Positions 11,303-25,306 are shown, counted from the first letter of the stretch. The stretch: 64,000 nt of DNA from Straminergon stramineum (GCA_963920665.1 OY987270.1:20796019-20860018), one strand, 5' to 3'. The notes: a model not told the origin generated them from the letters alone. Numbers and translations: made by a program.

Positions 11303-14300
11303 AGAGTGTTGTTACTGAGGGTCTTAGGAACGAACTTAGACCTATTTGGGGACTAGATTCATGTTGCAAACAACACCCCTAACACCAAGTGTGAACACAC
11401 CATTTTAGATGGGTATCCCCAAAATTAAACCACCACTAATTGCTATTGTGCCTAATTATTGTTATTAATATGTTCAATTTTTATATTTTCTTATTGGCAA
11501 GTGAAAGGAGGTTCTAATGCACCAATGAATGTGACATTTGGATTTTGTATGCAAAAGTTATGTAGGAACAAAGTTGGGTTCTAAAAGCATTTCTTCTACA
11601 CAAGTATATTATTGATTTCAGAGATGTACACATAGTGAAGATGACGGTTTAGGGTCATTGGTGCATTTTTGGGTGCGCAACATATAGTTGAGGATTGTGC
11701 ACCTAAAATCTTCACTAATTACTATTGAGTATAGTTGTTGTAAACATAAACTACTTTTATTTGATTTCATTGGCAATTCAAAGAGGATTCTAACGAACTT
11801 TAGCTTGCATTAATTAGACGCAATATGAATGAGTTATGAATTTTCAAAGTCTTGTCTCTTGGTGTGGAAAAAACTAATACTAGACTCTTGTAGATTTTCA
11901 AAATAATTGATTGTTTTAATTGTGTATATTTCTTTAAATCAATATCAAGGAAAAAATGACACTTCTTAGTGGTCCAAATGTAAGTGTTGCATTGTGGGCA
12001 ATGTTGATTATTGGTGTATGTACCTTACTTGCTAACCATTTTTAAAACAAATCTCAACAAAGTCTTGCCAAAACTATACAATCAATCTCTATTCATAAAA
12101 ATCTAGGATTAAATTGGGGTACTAACACTTATTTTCAACACTTTAAAAAATCATAGTTTATTCATATTGTATCTAGAAAATACATTTAAAAAAAAAGTGA
12201 AAATACTTTTGGCTTCTAGTAGGACTCAACAAAAATATATATAGTTTAATAATGGGAACCATAGTCAAATACTTATTTGGATTATTTTTGGTGTGGGTAG
12301 CTTATTTATCATCTATCATTGCTACTTATTGCAATTACTTAAGAGTGATTTGCCTTCACTTTCATTTTATTAGATTTTTTAGATTTTTTCATACAATTCT
12401 TAATGAAATTTTCCTAAAGTCTCGTATGAGAGATCTTATAAAATAGATCTTGAAAATAGAAACTCCAATAAAATGGACCCATGTTGAATTTCATGTTCTA
12501 TTTCATTTAGTCTTTTCTTTGGTTATAGTATAAATTAGAAAGACTCCAATATCTTAGGAGGGATTCGAAATAAAGTGTATTTTTAGACCTTTAAAGTTGC
12601 AACAAGTCAAATGTGATTTACTTCATTTCATTATTCACTCTCCTTTGGACAAGCCTTTACTTCCTTAATATGCAAAATCAACCTTAATAGTCCTACTTTC
12701 ACCGGATTCATACTAAGACATTGTGATTTGTTGGATTGCTTTCATCCATTGGAGATTTTGTCAATGAAGGCTTTTGAATTGAGGCTTGGAGTTTTTTCTA
12801 AAAAATCCCTATTACTTGCGTAATGTTTATTGTAAAAGATCTTGATGTAGATATGTCCAAGCATAATAAATCAAATACTTACTAATCTATGTTAGTAATA
12901 GTTTTTGGTTATTTATTTCAAAGAACACTAATTGCCATTTATATTTGGATCATATTCTACACAAATAAATTTCCTTCAGTTTATTTTTCAAAACATTAGA
13001 GACTTATGAGATAGTTCATAGACCAAAATTTTGGGGGAAATTAAGTTGTAATTTGTATTCTAACAAGTAACCATGAAACAACATGTTCACATCTACTTAA
13101 AGTGCAATTCCAAAGCTAAATAGCCTTGTCACTGATTCTCTAGTGTAGTTGCACTATAATCAAGCGTGCTAAAATATGGAGGAAGATTCATCCATTCATT
13201 TAAAATATATTATACAGTCATCCTAAAGAGTAATATAATCTCAAGACTTCATAGCCATTTAGCAATTTCATCCATTAAAAAAAGACAGATACTCGCTTGG
13301 GGTTTTGTTAATCACTTTTTGACCACATTCTTGCTCCAAATAAGAAAGAAAGTTATTTATAATAAATTAAATAAAAACTGATCCGGGCAGTCAAGACACA
13401 TGCTTTCTAATTATGAAACACTACATTATTTTGTGAGAATCTACTGATAAAACCCCCATATATTATCCACTGAAGAAAAGTACAGGCCTTGGGAAAAGAG
13501 CAGCCGAACAAGGATGAGGACAAAGAAGTCGGTGTTTGCCCTCATCTGGGTTTGAAAAAACTGCACACCAACTAACTTTTAAAAATCGAAGGTATGGTTC
13601 TGCAGTTTGGAATTGGGTGTGCCCAAAAAATAAAAGTGTATGTATGTATTGATTGAATTTGGGGGCTCATCACTCATCAGTTGTCTGCATTCTGCAAGAG
13701 AGGACCAAAGCCACGAGAGGTGAATAGGTCAACAACAATCAAATCGAATCACACAATTGTTTTGGACTTTTGGAAAAAAGATTCCATTCTCGACATTTCT
13801 CAAGAAGAAGTGAAACTTACGTGAGGGGGTGTTCCTTTTCTTGGGATAAGGTAGAACATACCCATTCCCGTCCTTTTAAGAATTCTTCCCTCATGTGCCA
13901 GTGGTGTACATTTTCTTTCTAGAATGTATTTCATTGATACATGAGGACGAAATTGGGTGCAAAGGTGGGAATGGGTGGGGGGACTGTTGCTTAGTAAGTG
14001 AATTCACTTCACGCACACCCTCCCTCAACAAGTAAGTGAATTATAATATTATTTCATTACCTACCATATGCATATTTTTTTTCTGAACATGCTAGTTTAC
14101 AATTGACATGGGATTAACTACTGTATTCCATATTTGATAGGTCTACTAGCTCTGACACAAAGGCATAGATAGAGAATTCTAAAGTTTCTACCCACACACT
14201 TTTCAACTATTATCTCCAACATATCCCAATGTCACAATATCTTCACAACAAATTTAGAAGACAATCTCTCAAGTTTAGTCAAGACTTCAATCCTTGTGGA

Positions 14301-15607
14301 AATAAAACTTTCATTCCACATAGTTACCCCCCGCCACAAAATGTCTCATTCCAAAGGTGGACCAATTATTTCCTATGATCTCTTCTTGATATGTGAAATT
14401 TGCAAAAATTGTGTTGAAATTGATGTTTTTATGTTATAGAAAACAAAAATGTCATGTAGATTGTGTTGAAAGCAACAAGTTTTTTTTCTAGTGGATGTAT
14501 ATAAGGATTCTAGACATGTAAGCTTCTTAGTAGTACATAGCAATTGGAATGAACAAATGTGAAAGAAATGTAATAGCTAGGGCAAAGTGAGATTCTACGA
14601 GCATATTGAAGTCAATTAACCCTAGAAGGATGTGCCCCCTATAACTTACTAAAGGTAGTCACCAAAATACTCTAATTATTGGACTAATAGGTGCATTATC
14701 TGTTTTGATAATTAATATATATACTATATAGTGAAGTCATCAATTGGACCTTCTAGATCCACCATGTCCTTGCAAGGTTCATCTAGCTCATACTTTGCTA
14801 CCAATTTTTTAAAGTGTTAAGGTAAGCCATCCTATTATTTTGTGCCACTATGTACTAGTCGTACAATTTTGAAAATTTGAAAAGTGTACTACTAGTATAC
14901 TGTGGCACAAAGAAGGCACAATGGAATAAGTCCAAATTAAATCAAATCTCAACTAGGCTTATTAATACATATCTTCAATGGAGCCCATTTTTGGAAAAAT
15001 GAAAATCTCCCATTGCATCAAGGAAGGTATTTTTTTTTCCATAAAGCAGGGTTGCTTTAGTAGGATGATGTACATCATTCTAGCCCTTTGATCAATCACA
15101 CTTAACTAAGACCCAACCATCTAACATTGAGGTTACATCTAATAATACAAAAACATAGCCTAATTATAAAAAAAACGTTTGTCGCTTCTTCCAACAGTCC
15201 AATGTCACTTGGTGTGTTATTTCTCATATTGAGGCTCTACTTTTGCATTATCTAGTCCATGACATAATTCTATAAGCTGCTAACAGATGTGATTGGTTAT
15301 TCATCAAAAACCAAAAAACTTATCATTCTTCCTTCACTAACTTAGTACTCAGTATATAGAAGGTCTTGGGATACCAAGCTAATAAGCAAGGGTAAGAATC
15401 CAATTGCACACCCAAATGCCATGCTATTGACAAAGTTAGAGATTTATTCAGAGGGGCAATAAATGGGTTCCATTAAGAATGCCCCATGAGTCTTGGAAAT
15501 GAGTTTGGATCCACCTTTAGTTCATCAAAACTTGGCTTCTGCTTCAATTAAGCAACATATTTTGTCTATCTCATGAGCATGATTGAATATAATTGATTTC
15601 AACGTTT
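11303..15607. other. No recognisable gene; some diverged internal repeats
   Basis: AT-rich intergenic DNA. Two diverged copies of a ~275-bp segment lie near 11440-11715 and 11718-11990; related sequence recurs near 60065 and 62680. A hairpin at about 14854-14912 pairs TTGTGCCACTATGTACTAGT with ACTAGTATACTGTGGCACAA. A single TTAACCCTAGAAGGATG at about 14618 looks like one end of a TTAA element, but I found no partner end. Confidence 0.4.
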
Positions 15608-16042
15608 TTAACCCTTGAAGGACAATTTTGTTCTAAGTGACATGGTAACCCAAAGAAATTTGCATGAAATTTTAGGACATGATGGACACAAATAATTGAA
15701 TAGGTCAACAACTAAATAAATGAAAGCAATCACCCTTGCAAGGCAAGGAAACAAGGGGAGTTTTTGCTCATGCACCATTCACTGCTACTCTCTCCATGCT
15801 GATAGTGTCTCCAGACTTCATATGATTCAACCTCTGGATCAAATAGTCTCCCTAACTTGTGCAAGTCACAAAATTTGAATTCTGCTACACCAATGCAACA
15901 TATGTGATCCTTGTGCAAGTACAAATACAACACACACCCGCCCTATCAAGAAACCATTGACTACTCCATCAAGAGCAATTTTGATTATTCCAAAGCAGGA
16001 ATGCCCAAGGGGTTGGAAAGGTCCTTTCCTTTTAAGGGTTAA
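15608..16042. mobile_element. TTAA-flanked element (435 bp)
   Basis: The left end TTAA|CCCTTGAAGGAC and right end GTCCTTTCCTTTTAAGGG|TTAA match over TTAACCCTTRAA and then loosely. The interior is unlike families A-E. A 67-codon minus-strand ORF inside has no recognisable motif. Confidence 0.5.
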
Positions 16043-19000
16043 TGTTTTCGTTCGAGTGGTCCTCAGTCCCTAAAACTATGTCTCAAACTAAAAACCCTGA
16101 TTGCTATTGATTTGATGTCACTGATGTTGAACTTGACATTATTGAAAGCAGGACACCCAGTTGACCCAGTGTGGCAGTCACATTGATAATTGCAAATGTG
16201 TATATGAAGGAAAACCAAACTAAGCTCAACTACATCATGTGCACTTTGCGCAACTCAGAAGCCACCGTTCAAGCCACTCATAGTGAAGATCTGTGTGCTG
16301 TGAGCCACTGAGTGTTTTTGCCTCTTCCAAAAATGGTCCTAAGCAAAAGTAGTACAGTCAAGCCTTAACGAAAAATGCCAAATGCCAGTAAGTTCTACTG
16401 AGCTCTACGGCTTTAATTATTGTGTACATACTAGTAAGTAGCAACCAAAGAGCAAGCTGGACTACACAAATTTTATTGACTATGTTGCTTAGACAGAGAC
16501 TATGGCGTTGACTCTTGCATCCACTATGCATGGCACTATGGCAGCATTTGGGAAGTTTTTTGAGTTTTATCGGCTATTTTCCTTCAATTCCCAAATTGAA
16601 CCAGTTTTCCAAGTGCAAAGTCCAGATATTTTCTCTATTTTCCATTCAAAATCAATTTTTTTTGGTTTTTTTCCACTGTTTTTTTGCCCATGTTTTCAAG
16701 TTGCAATCGGGTTTTTTTTTATCAATTCCACTGGCTAACTTTGAACTAGCTACTGGTTCTTCCTGGACATTGATGCATGGTTTCTGAATCCAAGTTTCTA
16801 AAATCCTCATCTACAACTGCAGTCACATTACACAATGCGGTTAGGGTTTGGTTGGAGTGGGGATATGGGTCTGATGAGGATAGAGCCTCAGTCTTGGTCA
16901 CACTGTTCTTGTTACATATTGCATCCATACTAATGTTATGACGCACTAGGTTTCAACCTATTTTTTCAAAGCATAGGTATATTGTGAGATTTGTTTTTGA
17001 ATGTGTGTTTTCTTGTACTTGATGGCTATACTTGACACTCTAGTTGTACACAATAAAAGAGAATGGGATCAAGTTTTTTTTTTGTTTCAAAAATGACCTT
17101 GATCCATAGAATAAATTGTAAGAAATTTTCTAAAGTAGAGTAAACAATGAGCATTGATACAATTTGGCTCCCTAGATTCTAAAGGTTAGACAATGATTTT
17201 GCACCTCAAAAAATCTTTCATCATGTACTTCTTGGTTCACAATCATAATGGAGCTTTGGGACATTTTCATCTTCTTTACCTACATTACTCATCAATGATA
17301 TCCTACCTACATTAGTTAAACAAGATATCAAGAGTTTCATGCACCACAAAATTCTCATAGAATGTGGATTGTAGTATTGGAAGCACATCAACAATAGCTT
17401 CTTGCAATGCAAGACAATAATGCTTACAAACCAAAATAATGCTCTTTTAATTTGCAAGACAAATTTGTAATTAAATTTGTTAAATTTGGTCATTTAAGTC
17501 TACAATGCCACAAAAGACAAAAAGTGTTCAATAAACAGATTTCAAGATTTTTGTAGAAATGAAGAATACACCTATTCATCCAAATCGAATAATTAAATAG
17601 TTTTTCAATGACTACCTCAATAATTGACGATGTTGTTTCATAATTTACCCCTTGATGTTCAACATCTATTAGGAAATGATGAAATCTCCATCCACTTGAT
17701 ATTTATTGGAGAAGTTTTGAATAAGATTGTGTACTATATCAATGGAAAGAAGAAAGAGTGTTATATAGGAAACAATGGCATTCACATAGATATATTAAAT
17801 GGAATATTATTATTTGTTATGAATTTTTCAAATTGATCTTTCAGTCTTCAATTTGAGCACTTGGAAATTAAGCCATTAATATAATGTTTTGGAAATTAAA
17901 ACATGGCTTTCAATATTATGTAGGCACTAGTTGCACAAATTTTTGCATTATTATTGCATATATTTAACTCTCAAAGGTCTAGAAGTGCAATTTTGTTTGC
18001 AATGTGGTGTCTTTTTGAGTTTTTGACTTAGAAATTGTTGCATGAATTAAGGTTTTAGGTAAAAGCACCAAAAATTGGCACTTTTACTACTTGTTTCAGT
18101 GTATGATCTAATGATGATTTTCTTGGTAAGAATACTAGCTTGCTTAATTGAAAACCAACTCGAAGTTGTTTCACAATTTTCTAATTTTCACACAACATTT
18201 AAAAAAATTTCTAAGTTGAAATTATAGGACCGATCCTTATACTTGCCTTCTAGACTTCTTTTAAACAAACACCATTGAAGCACAAAATGTTCATTCTCAT
18301 TAGTTGCTTCAAAGAACTCTTCAACTTCATGTATTAATTTATGATGAAGATGTATAGGTGATCATTCAAAGGCCAAATATAGATGGTAGGATTAGAAAAG
18401 AGTTGGTTTTGGAGTCTCCTACCTTAAATCAATGACCAAAAAATTGAGTTGAATCCAATGACCTATTGTACTCCCAATTTGAATCATTATTGCATGTCCT
18501 ACATGTTTGAAAAGCTATAAAATGGAGACATATTCTACATGTATTGTGCAATATTTGAGTATAATGAAATTTACATGCTACAATGACATTCGAATGAAAG
18601 ATGCTAATTGTTAAATTATCAATCCAATGGTAAATGTTTTGCCATATTTTAGTACATAATCCAACTTCTAGAAGTCAAATACCATACTATATATATGGCT
18701 CCCCCCTCCCTCTAAGGATTAATACGCTCAAGAATTTCCTCCATGCTCTTTCAAATCAAATCAAACAAGGAGTTGCAGATTTTTCAATTGCATCGCATTT
18801 GACAATTCTTTCTTTCATGGAAAAATTTAGGAATCAACATCGTGTAACACCTAATCACCCCAAAGTCTACATTCAAGATCACGATGAATAATATGCATCA
18901 AGGCAATATTTGGGTCAAATAACTTCTCATACATCCAAACTAATACTTCAAAGACAATTTAAAATGATTCATCATTTAAAGACAACCTTTCTCACTAATC

Positions 19001-19290
19001 CAAGTGAAGACATGGATATAAATATTAATAAAATGAAGTTGCAACACCACCAAAAACATTTAATTCAGCAAATTGCAAGATTTCACTGAGAAAATGTTTG
19101 GATGTCATTAAGATTTAGCAAGAACAAATGGATGAAATTTTCTATGGATGAGAACGTGATGGATGAAATCGTGACATGTTTGCATTTTCTGCAGACATAT
19201 TTCTTCAAAGATACAAGCGGCAATGCAAAACATGCACCAAAAGCAAATTGAAGGATTCGGGCAATATGAGAATTTGCAGCGATTTTCAGC
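16043..19290. other. No recognisable gene
   Basis: AT-rich intergenic DNA lying downstream of the PR-10-like gene. ORFs up to 90 codons are present but have no domain-like features and no related copy in the window. Confidence 0.4.
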
Positions 19291-19293
19291 CTC

Positions 19294-19299
19294 TTTATT
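19294..19299 (-). terminator. Possible polyadenylation signal AATAAA
   Basis: AATAAA on the minus strand about 208 nt beyond the PR-10-like stop codon. Plant signals are loose, so this is only a plausible 3' end. Confidence 0.3.
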
Positions 19300-19506
19300 T
19301 ACAGAGACGTGCGCGATCGACAAGACTGCCAGAACGAGAGCAGCTCGATCGCAACACAACCAGACTCACTGTCTGTTCAATTCCACCATAGCCAATATGT
19401 CGATCTCGCCATTTAATTTCCACACGCCAATTCAAGGCAACAGCTAGTAAGCAGGTCACGTCCTTCGCATAAGAGACGGACTAATCGCGCAATGGAACTC
19501 AAAACT

Positions 19507-20509
19507 CTAGGCAAATTCGGAGGGATGGTCTTTGACATAAGCTTCCATTGCCTTCGTCGTCGCTGCAGCAAAGCCCTCCACTTCCGTGGGAGGAGGGACG
19601 TCACTGTTCACAGGGTTGTATTTGATAGTCCACTCAGTGCTTGTGGAGTCCCCGGCCGCAGAGAATTTGAGGATGTTTTGGATGTCAGTGAAACGGGGAT
19701 CACCGCCTTCGACAACGGAGTAAATCAGTGTGTGGGTCGCATCGTCCAAGAGGTCCACGCGCTCCTTCACCTGTTTGCCGACGGCTTGGGGACTAACGCC
19801 TGCGGATTGGTAAAGAAAGTGTTATGTCAATGAGGATTACATCGGTGAGTCAGTTGCAGTTTCTAAGTGGAAAAGACGAGGCAATACAGAAGACTTAACG
19901 TCGTCATTTGATCAATGACTGGAGGATGACATGCTGGCATAGGATCGGATCGCGTTAGGGAGATCAAACGGCAGGATATTCACGATTTCAATATTCTACT
20001 ACAGTAACAATTTGCATGTTTTTCAAAGCTTGTATGTGTGCTTACTGCTTAAGAACTGAGTCTTGGGGAACAGGAGCCAACAAAACGGAGTCTAAGGCAA
20101 TTGAAGAATGTTCAGAACGAGAATACGATTTCTGTTGAGAACAGAATCTAAAGAAACGCAGAACTGTAAGGCAATCGGAGGTGCAATTGGAAAATTGTGA
20201 GAACCGGAGCAAACGCGTAGATATAACCTCAAGCATCGCTAAAGATTTGCTTAGAATCCGAAACAATCGAATGCGTAGAAGGAGATGAGGTTTGTTGCAA
20301 ACTATGGTGGATTGAAGGACACTTGCGTTACCTTCACCGAGGGTCACAACCCGAATAGTGCCCGCGCCACCATCACCCTCCAAGATCTCGATCTTCGAAA
20401 AAAACTTGGGCAAGACCTGGGGCAGAAGCTCGCTTCCCCTCTTCAAAGCCTTCCATGTGACATCGAGAGGCAATGTGCTGGTGTACGTGAACTTGTGCTC
20501 GGACGACAT
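19507..20509 (-). CDS. Bet v 1 / PR-10-like protein, two exons: complement(join(19507..19799, 20332..20509))
   Basis: A predicted 156-residue cytosolic protein of the Bet v 1/PR-10/MLP superfamily, which binds small hydrophobic ligands in a central cavity. Exon 1 (178 nt) begins MSSEHKFTYTSTLPLDVTWK. It carries the family's glycine-rich loop as GDGGAGT at residues 45-51. Exon 2 (293 nt) has the KERVDLLDD region (about 71-79), then YSVVEGGD, WTIKYNP and a C-terminal helix ending DHPSEFA. The intron (19800-20331, 532 nt) is GT-AG and phase 1, after codon 59. Bet v 1 genes typically carry one intron at about codon 62, which supports the model. An in-frame ATG at 20602 would add 31 residues but overlaps the TATA box, so 20509 is preferred. 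Length is normal and no disabling change is seen. The ligand and trigger cannot be told from sequence. Confidence 0.9.
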
Positions 20510-20603
20510 AGTGAAAGGTGGTAGCTGAGAGATCAGGGATCGATCAAAGATTGCTTGGGAGATGGAATGTGAGTTGCTTGATAATACACGAGAGAGGTTC
20601 ACT

Positions 20604-20612
20604 CTTTATATA
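20604..20612 (-). promoter_or_regulatory. TATA box of the PR-10-like gene
   Basis: TATATAAAG on the minus strand, about 95 nt before the preferred ATG. This predicts transcription starting near 20575-20580 and a 5' leader of roughly 65-70 nt. Confidence 0.6.
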
Positions 20613-22383
20613 CAGTTCGTCTGCGACGTTCTCACTCACCGCGGCAATAGTTACGCTTTTCATCTGTCTTGTTGACTGTGTCATCAGTTCTCTTTCTGCT
20701 TTTTTTACACGTACAATCTTTCGTTGCATTGTGTCTTTTTCTTTGGTTGCAGAATTTTTTTTCGTAGAGTACTCTCCAAGTTATTGAAGGGGATAAGGAT
20801 GGTCAGTGTTGGAGGACATATAATTGGCCAAGCCACCCAGCATTCATTTCATGACGCTGATGATGTTATTGTGGTACCTGTGATTAGCTCATCGGAAGTA
20901 TGAAATTGTAATTGTTGATGGCCAGGTTGATGGAGAGCATCGTTTATTAGCGAGCACAATCGCACATAGTTATTCATCCAATGCCGGTCGCAATTGTAGT
21001 AGGTGAATTGCGACCCTACCGCAAGGACCTGTGACGGACGGATCGGAGTGGCTACATCCTGCTCAAGACTTCTTAGTAATTCCCTACTCCGATTCGACGT
21101 TAATCTAAGGCTGGCGTTCATACGGATCGGATCAGACTGAAAAACAGAGGATCGTCTGCTTTCAATGCTGAGGATATGCCTAAGAAATCTCCATACTGTT
21201 GTATGCACTTGCACCTATGAGAAGAGCCCAGATCATTACCGTACCTTGACACAGGCCAATGCCGCCCTTGATACGACTAATAAGTCAAGAGCTCTTCACA
21301 ACTACCGTTCCACTTCGCGAGACTCAAAGAATGGCAGGCCAAAGCTTTCGAGCCACTGCTGAGTCATGAAGATTGAAACCATTCCCAGGACTCTTGAGCA
21401 GAGATCCCCGCGTCACTCCTGCAAACCCAGTTGTTTTTCATTCTGTCGCTTCTCACTGAAAATGATCTAATGTGAGTAGCCCAGTCTGCCCCAGGCTTTG
21501 TCGTTTGTGACTTTTTTTTCACTCACCCCATGTTTTGTCGTTATTTCAGGGAATGAGAAGCGACGGGGGTTCGCAGTAGTGCGCCCGTTACTGACACACG
21601 CATTTTGCAGACACCTACTAAACCCTAATTCTCTCAAAACTTCAGGATTCCGTAATGATATTTGAAGAAGCTGAACCGACAGCGTCTTCATTCACCTTTT
21701 CGAAGGTAAACGATTCTTTTTAATCGCAGATGGTTCAGTTACTTACAGCAGTAGCAGATTTCTAGCTAAATCTTGTTGAATTAGCTCCGAAGCAGAAAGA
21801 TCATGGACCGATGGAGGAGACAATCTCGAGGTAACTTAAAGTTCTTGAAGTCTAAGTAGACGGTGATGATGCTGATACGGTGATACCGTCCACTAACCAG
21901 GAAAAAGGACATTCTCTTTTGGCTCAAATGACGAGACTTTCATGGTAAAGAAGAGAAGTACAACAACCCTCACCTTCTAGAAGTTGGTTTTTTTACTTTT
22001 TAAACATAAGAAACGGAATTTCATTGCAAAAAGGAGTTCTAGAAGAATTTCAAAACAGGGACTATATTCGATGTACCAGACCAAATAATTGACCTAGTCT
22101 GTACGTAAGGTCATTCAATCGCAGTGCAAAACGATCAGATGTATCAGTGCACGGATGATGGCATTGTCAGTAATTCTGACCGTCAATTGCGTTATGGTGG
22201 ATGAAATTCACGGTACTCAAATTGTGAAATTCGTAGGGATATTCGTTTCAATTGTTCGCTTGGACAGGTGCCAATTGATGGCGTGAATTTCTGCCCTTTG
22301 ATGGAACCAAATTGAGGTTTCTGCAAGGAAAAGACACTATCCGATTAGGTCGTGCCTCGAGCACATTCTGAAGATTTGAGTAA
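20613..22383. other. GC-richer region upstream of the PR-10-like gene
   Basis: From about 19300 to 21700 the DNA is visibly less AT-rich than its surroundings. Upstream of the gene it holds a 121-codon minus-strand ORF (20849-21214) and a 74-codon one (21467-21691). Neither has a motif I recognise. The region may be promoter, a non-coding transcript or an old gene. Confidence 0.35.
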
Positions 22384-22410
22384 TTTAGGATTAGGGTTAG
22401 GGTTAGGGTT
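22384..22410. repeat. Short interstitial telomere-like tract
   Basis: TTTAGGA followed by TTAGGG three times and TT. Units are hexamers rather than the usual plant TTTAGGG heptamer. The tract is too short to imply a former chromosome end. Confidence 0.6.
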
Positions 22411-24141
22411 CAGGCCTCTTTGGACAGATCTCGCAAATTTGGCGTGATATTATTTACAGTTTACAAAAGCTCTTGGAACTAACAGGAATCGGAATAGAAT
22501 AGCAATGACTGCATTGGAAATCTCCAAGAATGGTCAAGTGATTCTTTTTCATGTTCAAATTGCCAATGATTTTCATCCCATTTTTTGTGTACAACCTTTG
22601 ATCATGGTATGTGCACATCATTGAGTTGAGTTCTAGTCATATTGGTTTTTTTTCTTAGTTTTATAGAGGCTATTGCATTGAAATAGTGTACTATCCAGAA
22701 AAAAAATGTTCTAACATTTTATAGTAGTAGAATGATAAATTGAAGGATTGTCCAATTATTATGCATCAACCAACTAGCAAATTAATAACGGTGTATTAGA
22801 GGCTATCAAAGCAAAATATATAGTAAGAATTTTGAGACTTTCTCAAGGGTACCTCATTGTGTACTAGTGAGCTTTTTGTGCACTTGGAAAAACTCTACTT
22901 TTAAGAAAAAGAAAGTTTGTTGATTTGTTTGTTTTCATGCATAGATCCTATTTGGACTTTCTAAATGATTCCAATGCACTTCAAAGCCTTCAAGGATGCA
23001 ATCATCTTCTATAGTTGTAACTTTGTATGCATGCACAAATTTGCCACATTAGAAGAGTGTGAATCGATTTATTTTATTTTTTTAAATGTAACTTATGCCA
23101 TTTAAAAGTCATAAAGTACAAACGTTTGTCTTTGTAAGAATAGATTTAACCATGAGGATTGGAAGAAAAAGGGATGAAGATAGGCATCAAACATAAAATA
23201 ACTTCAAAGATTATGAAATTTCTTTTATAAGTGTATATTAGAATGAATAAAGTAGCAATGCAAACCCATATACATGACATTAATAATTAGTAGATCATGG
23301 TTTTAGGACAAAAAATTCAAATTTCAATAAATATCCAATCAAAAGTTTTTTCCAAAATACTAATCAAGAATTCAACCTTTAAAGGACAAATCAACTTTCT
23401 AATTAGACAAACTTCTTTAGTTTTCTACATTAGAACTTACATTTCAAAAATCTGATATTATTTTCATTGAGAAATTTATATCTAAAATTTATTTAAAAAA
23501 TTTCGCAATTAAAATTTTTTAAATGAAATTTATATGATTTTTTAAAGTATTTTTTTTGTAAAAGTCATACTAATTATAAAATTCTTGAAATAGTATGAAA
23601 TTTTTAAGAGAATTGAAGTAAATAGTAATAAACATCATGATATAATTGATATACTTTTTGGGCTCACACCAAGAAAAACTCTGTAGAAAAAGTTCCGAAG
23701 TGGTGCATTTTAAGCTTTTAAGATGTAACTTTAAAGTGTCACAAAAATTACAATTTTAACAATTTTGGAAAAAATGAAAATGGAGTAAAAAAATATAATT
23801 GAAGCTACATTTTCTTAGTTAAGATTAACAATATTTTAAACCAAGAATTATGTGAAATTTTAGGTTTGACATTCAAAATGTTGATGAGGTTGCAATGTCC
23901 TTCAACCCTTCTTTGAAAGCTTCATTTCTTTCATAGAATTGGAATTCACAAGAAATCATTTTTATCACCAAAATTGCCATTAATTAATACTGAGAAGCTA
24001 CCAAATTTCACTACAATTGAAAGTAATCCGTGGCATAAACATTTCCATAGAACGTGCAATGAACACAAAATCCATCAATATATACCTATGAAATGCTTAT
24101 AGTAGAATGTGCACACTAACAATCATTGAATGAGAACCACC
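22411..24141. other. AT-rich DNA, no recognisable gene
   Basis: Strongly AT-rich with long A/T runs, especially at 23440-23900. Nothing supportable was found. Confidence 0.4.
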
Positions 24142-24447
24142 TAAGATAGTTTGCTCTAAATGCGACCATTCTTTGAAAACAATCATCACATAGTGGTACA
24201 TTTTGCTTTCTTCAATGTACCAAGAGTGTACATTTCAAGAGGTGTTCGTTTTTAGTGACCACTACATTTCAACTTCAAAAAATTGGAATTAATTCCACAA
24301 AGATCCAAAAATTATGAAATAACTTGATTTAGATGCCAATTTCATTTTTCTTCTTATGAGAAAACACTGAAAATTGTTTCAAGGAGTTTAGCTTTCCCCA
24401 AAAGGCAATCAGCTCTTAAATGGTCACTTTAAAAGCAAACTACCTTA
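24142..24447 (+). mobile_element. TTAAGGTAG-type element, family F copy 1
   Basis: The ends TAAGATAGTTTGCTC and AAGCAAACTACCTTA are complementary. The body from GATGTACCAAGAGTG-like sequence onward follows the copy at 25975-26306, including the TGTACATTT..AGAGGTGT block, ATTATGAAATAACTTG and a CAATCAGCTCTTAAATGG block. Confidence 0.5.
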
Positions 24448-25306
24448 CTATCAAAATATCATTGCAACTGCATCACTACAGTCATGGATGCATAACAAGG
24501 ATTAACCATCAAAAAAGTTGGGCCAGATTATTTTGGTGCTATTTTGACACCAAAGGCCGCATGCAGGTCATTTTAGTGTCATTTTATCCATATTAGGTTG
24601 GTATGGAGGTTGGCACCAAATTGACTTAATTGCATTTCAATGCATCATCATGGCACCATGTTCACATGCCTTGAAGTTCCTGATGACAATCCCTTTTGTG
24701 AATTGCTTCCAGAGGTGAGTTGAAGTGGGTTAAACATATGTAAATCAACCTACAAAAGTATTGGAATTCAAGCTCAACTCTCTTGAAAACACCAGAATCA
24801 AATTGTCCTTGGAACACTACTAGAAGATGAAGAGTTGAAGACACCAAGCCACAACTCATTCTTGAGAACTCAAGATGTCAACTGCCATTGCAACATGTCC
24901 TTGTGCAACAAGCAAAGCATTTGATACAACGGGCTGCATCCACAAAAGAAGAACAAACCTCCCCAAAAGTTGAGCAAAAGGAAAACTATTGAATGATGGA
25001 GAGATAGTGCTCATGCCCACATGAAAATTGAGATCAAAATAACTTAGTTTCTTTGAGATAGAAATCATGTATCACTCAAATATTGAGTTCAAGTACGCGT
25101 GAATATCGAGTGACATCCGGAAGTCATAGACTCATGTACACAGCTCATGAAAACAACCATAGAATTAGGGGAGAATTACATTCGAAAGGCAACATCCCAA
25201 CTATGTTACCCTGTCAAATCCCATGGCAACAAGGCTCACAACTGCAATGCTATCTTAACTTTGTCTCCTGCATCAACAAAAACTTTTACAGATTTTAACA
25301 ACTTAC
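24448..25306. other. No recognisable gene
   Basis: Intergenic. The stretch around 24826 (GTTGAAGACACCAAGCCACA) resembles the end of the window at about 63940, so it shares a dispersed repeat with the kinase-cluster duplications. Confidence 0.35.

Noticed and set aside
14618..14640. TTAACCCTAGAAGGATG as the end of another TTAA element
   Set aside because: No partner end found within a plausible distance; the same applies to lone ends near 27792 and 31700.
20510..20602. 31-residue N-terminal extension of the PR-10-like protein
   Set aside because: The upstream ATG overlaps the likely core promoter, and the family normally starts near the MSSEHKF Met.
20849..21214. 121-codon minus-strand ORF upstream of the PR-10-like gene
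   Set aside because: No recognisable motif or splice context; kept only as a remark in the upstream-region entry.
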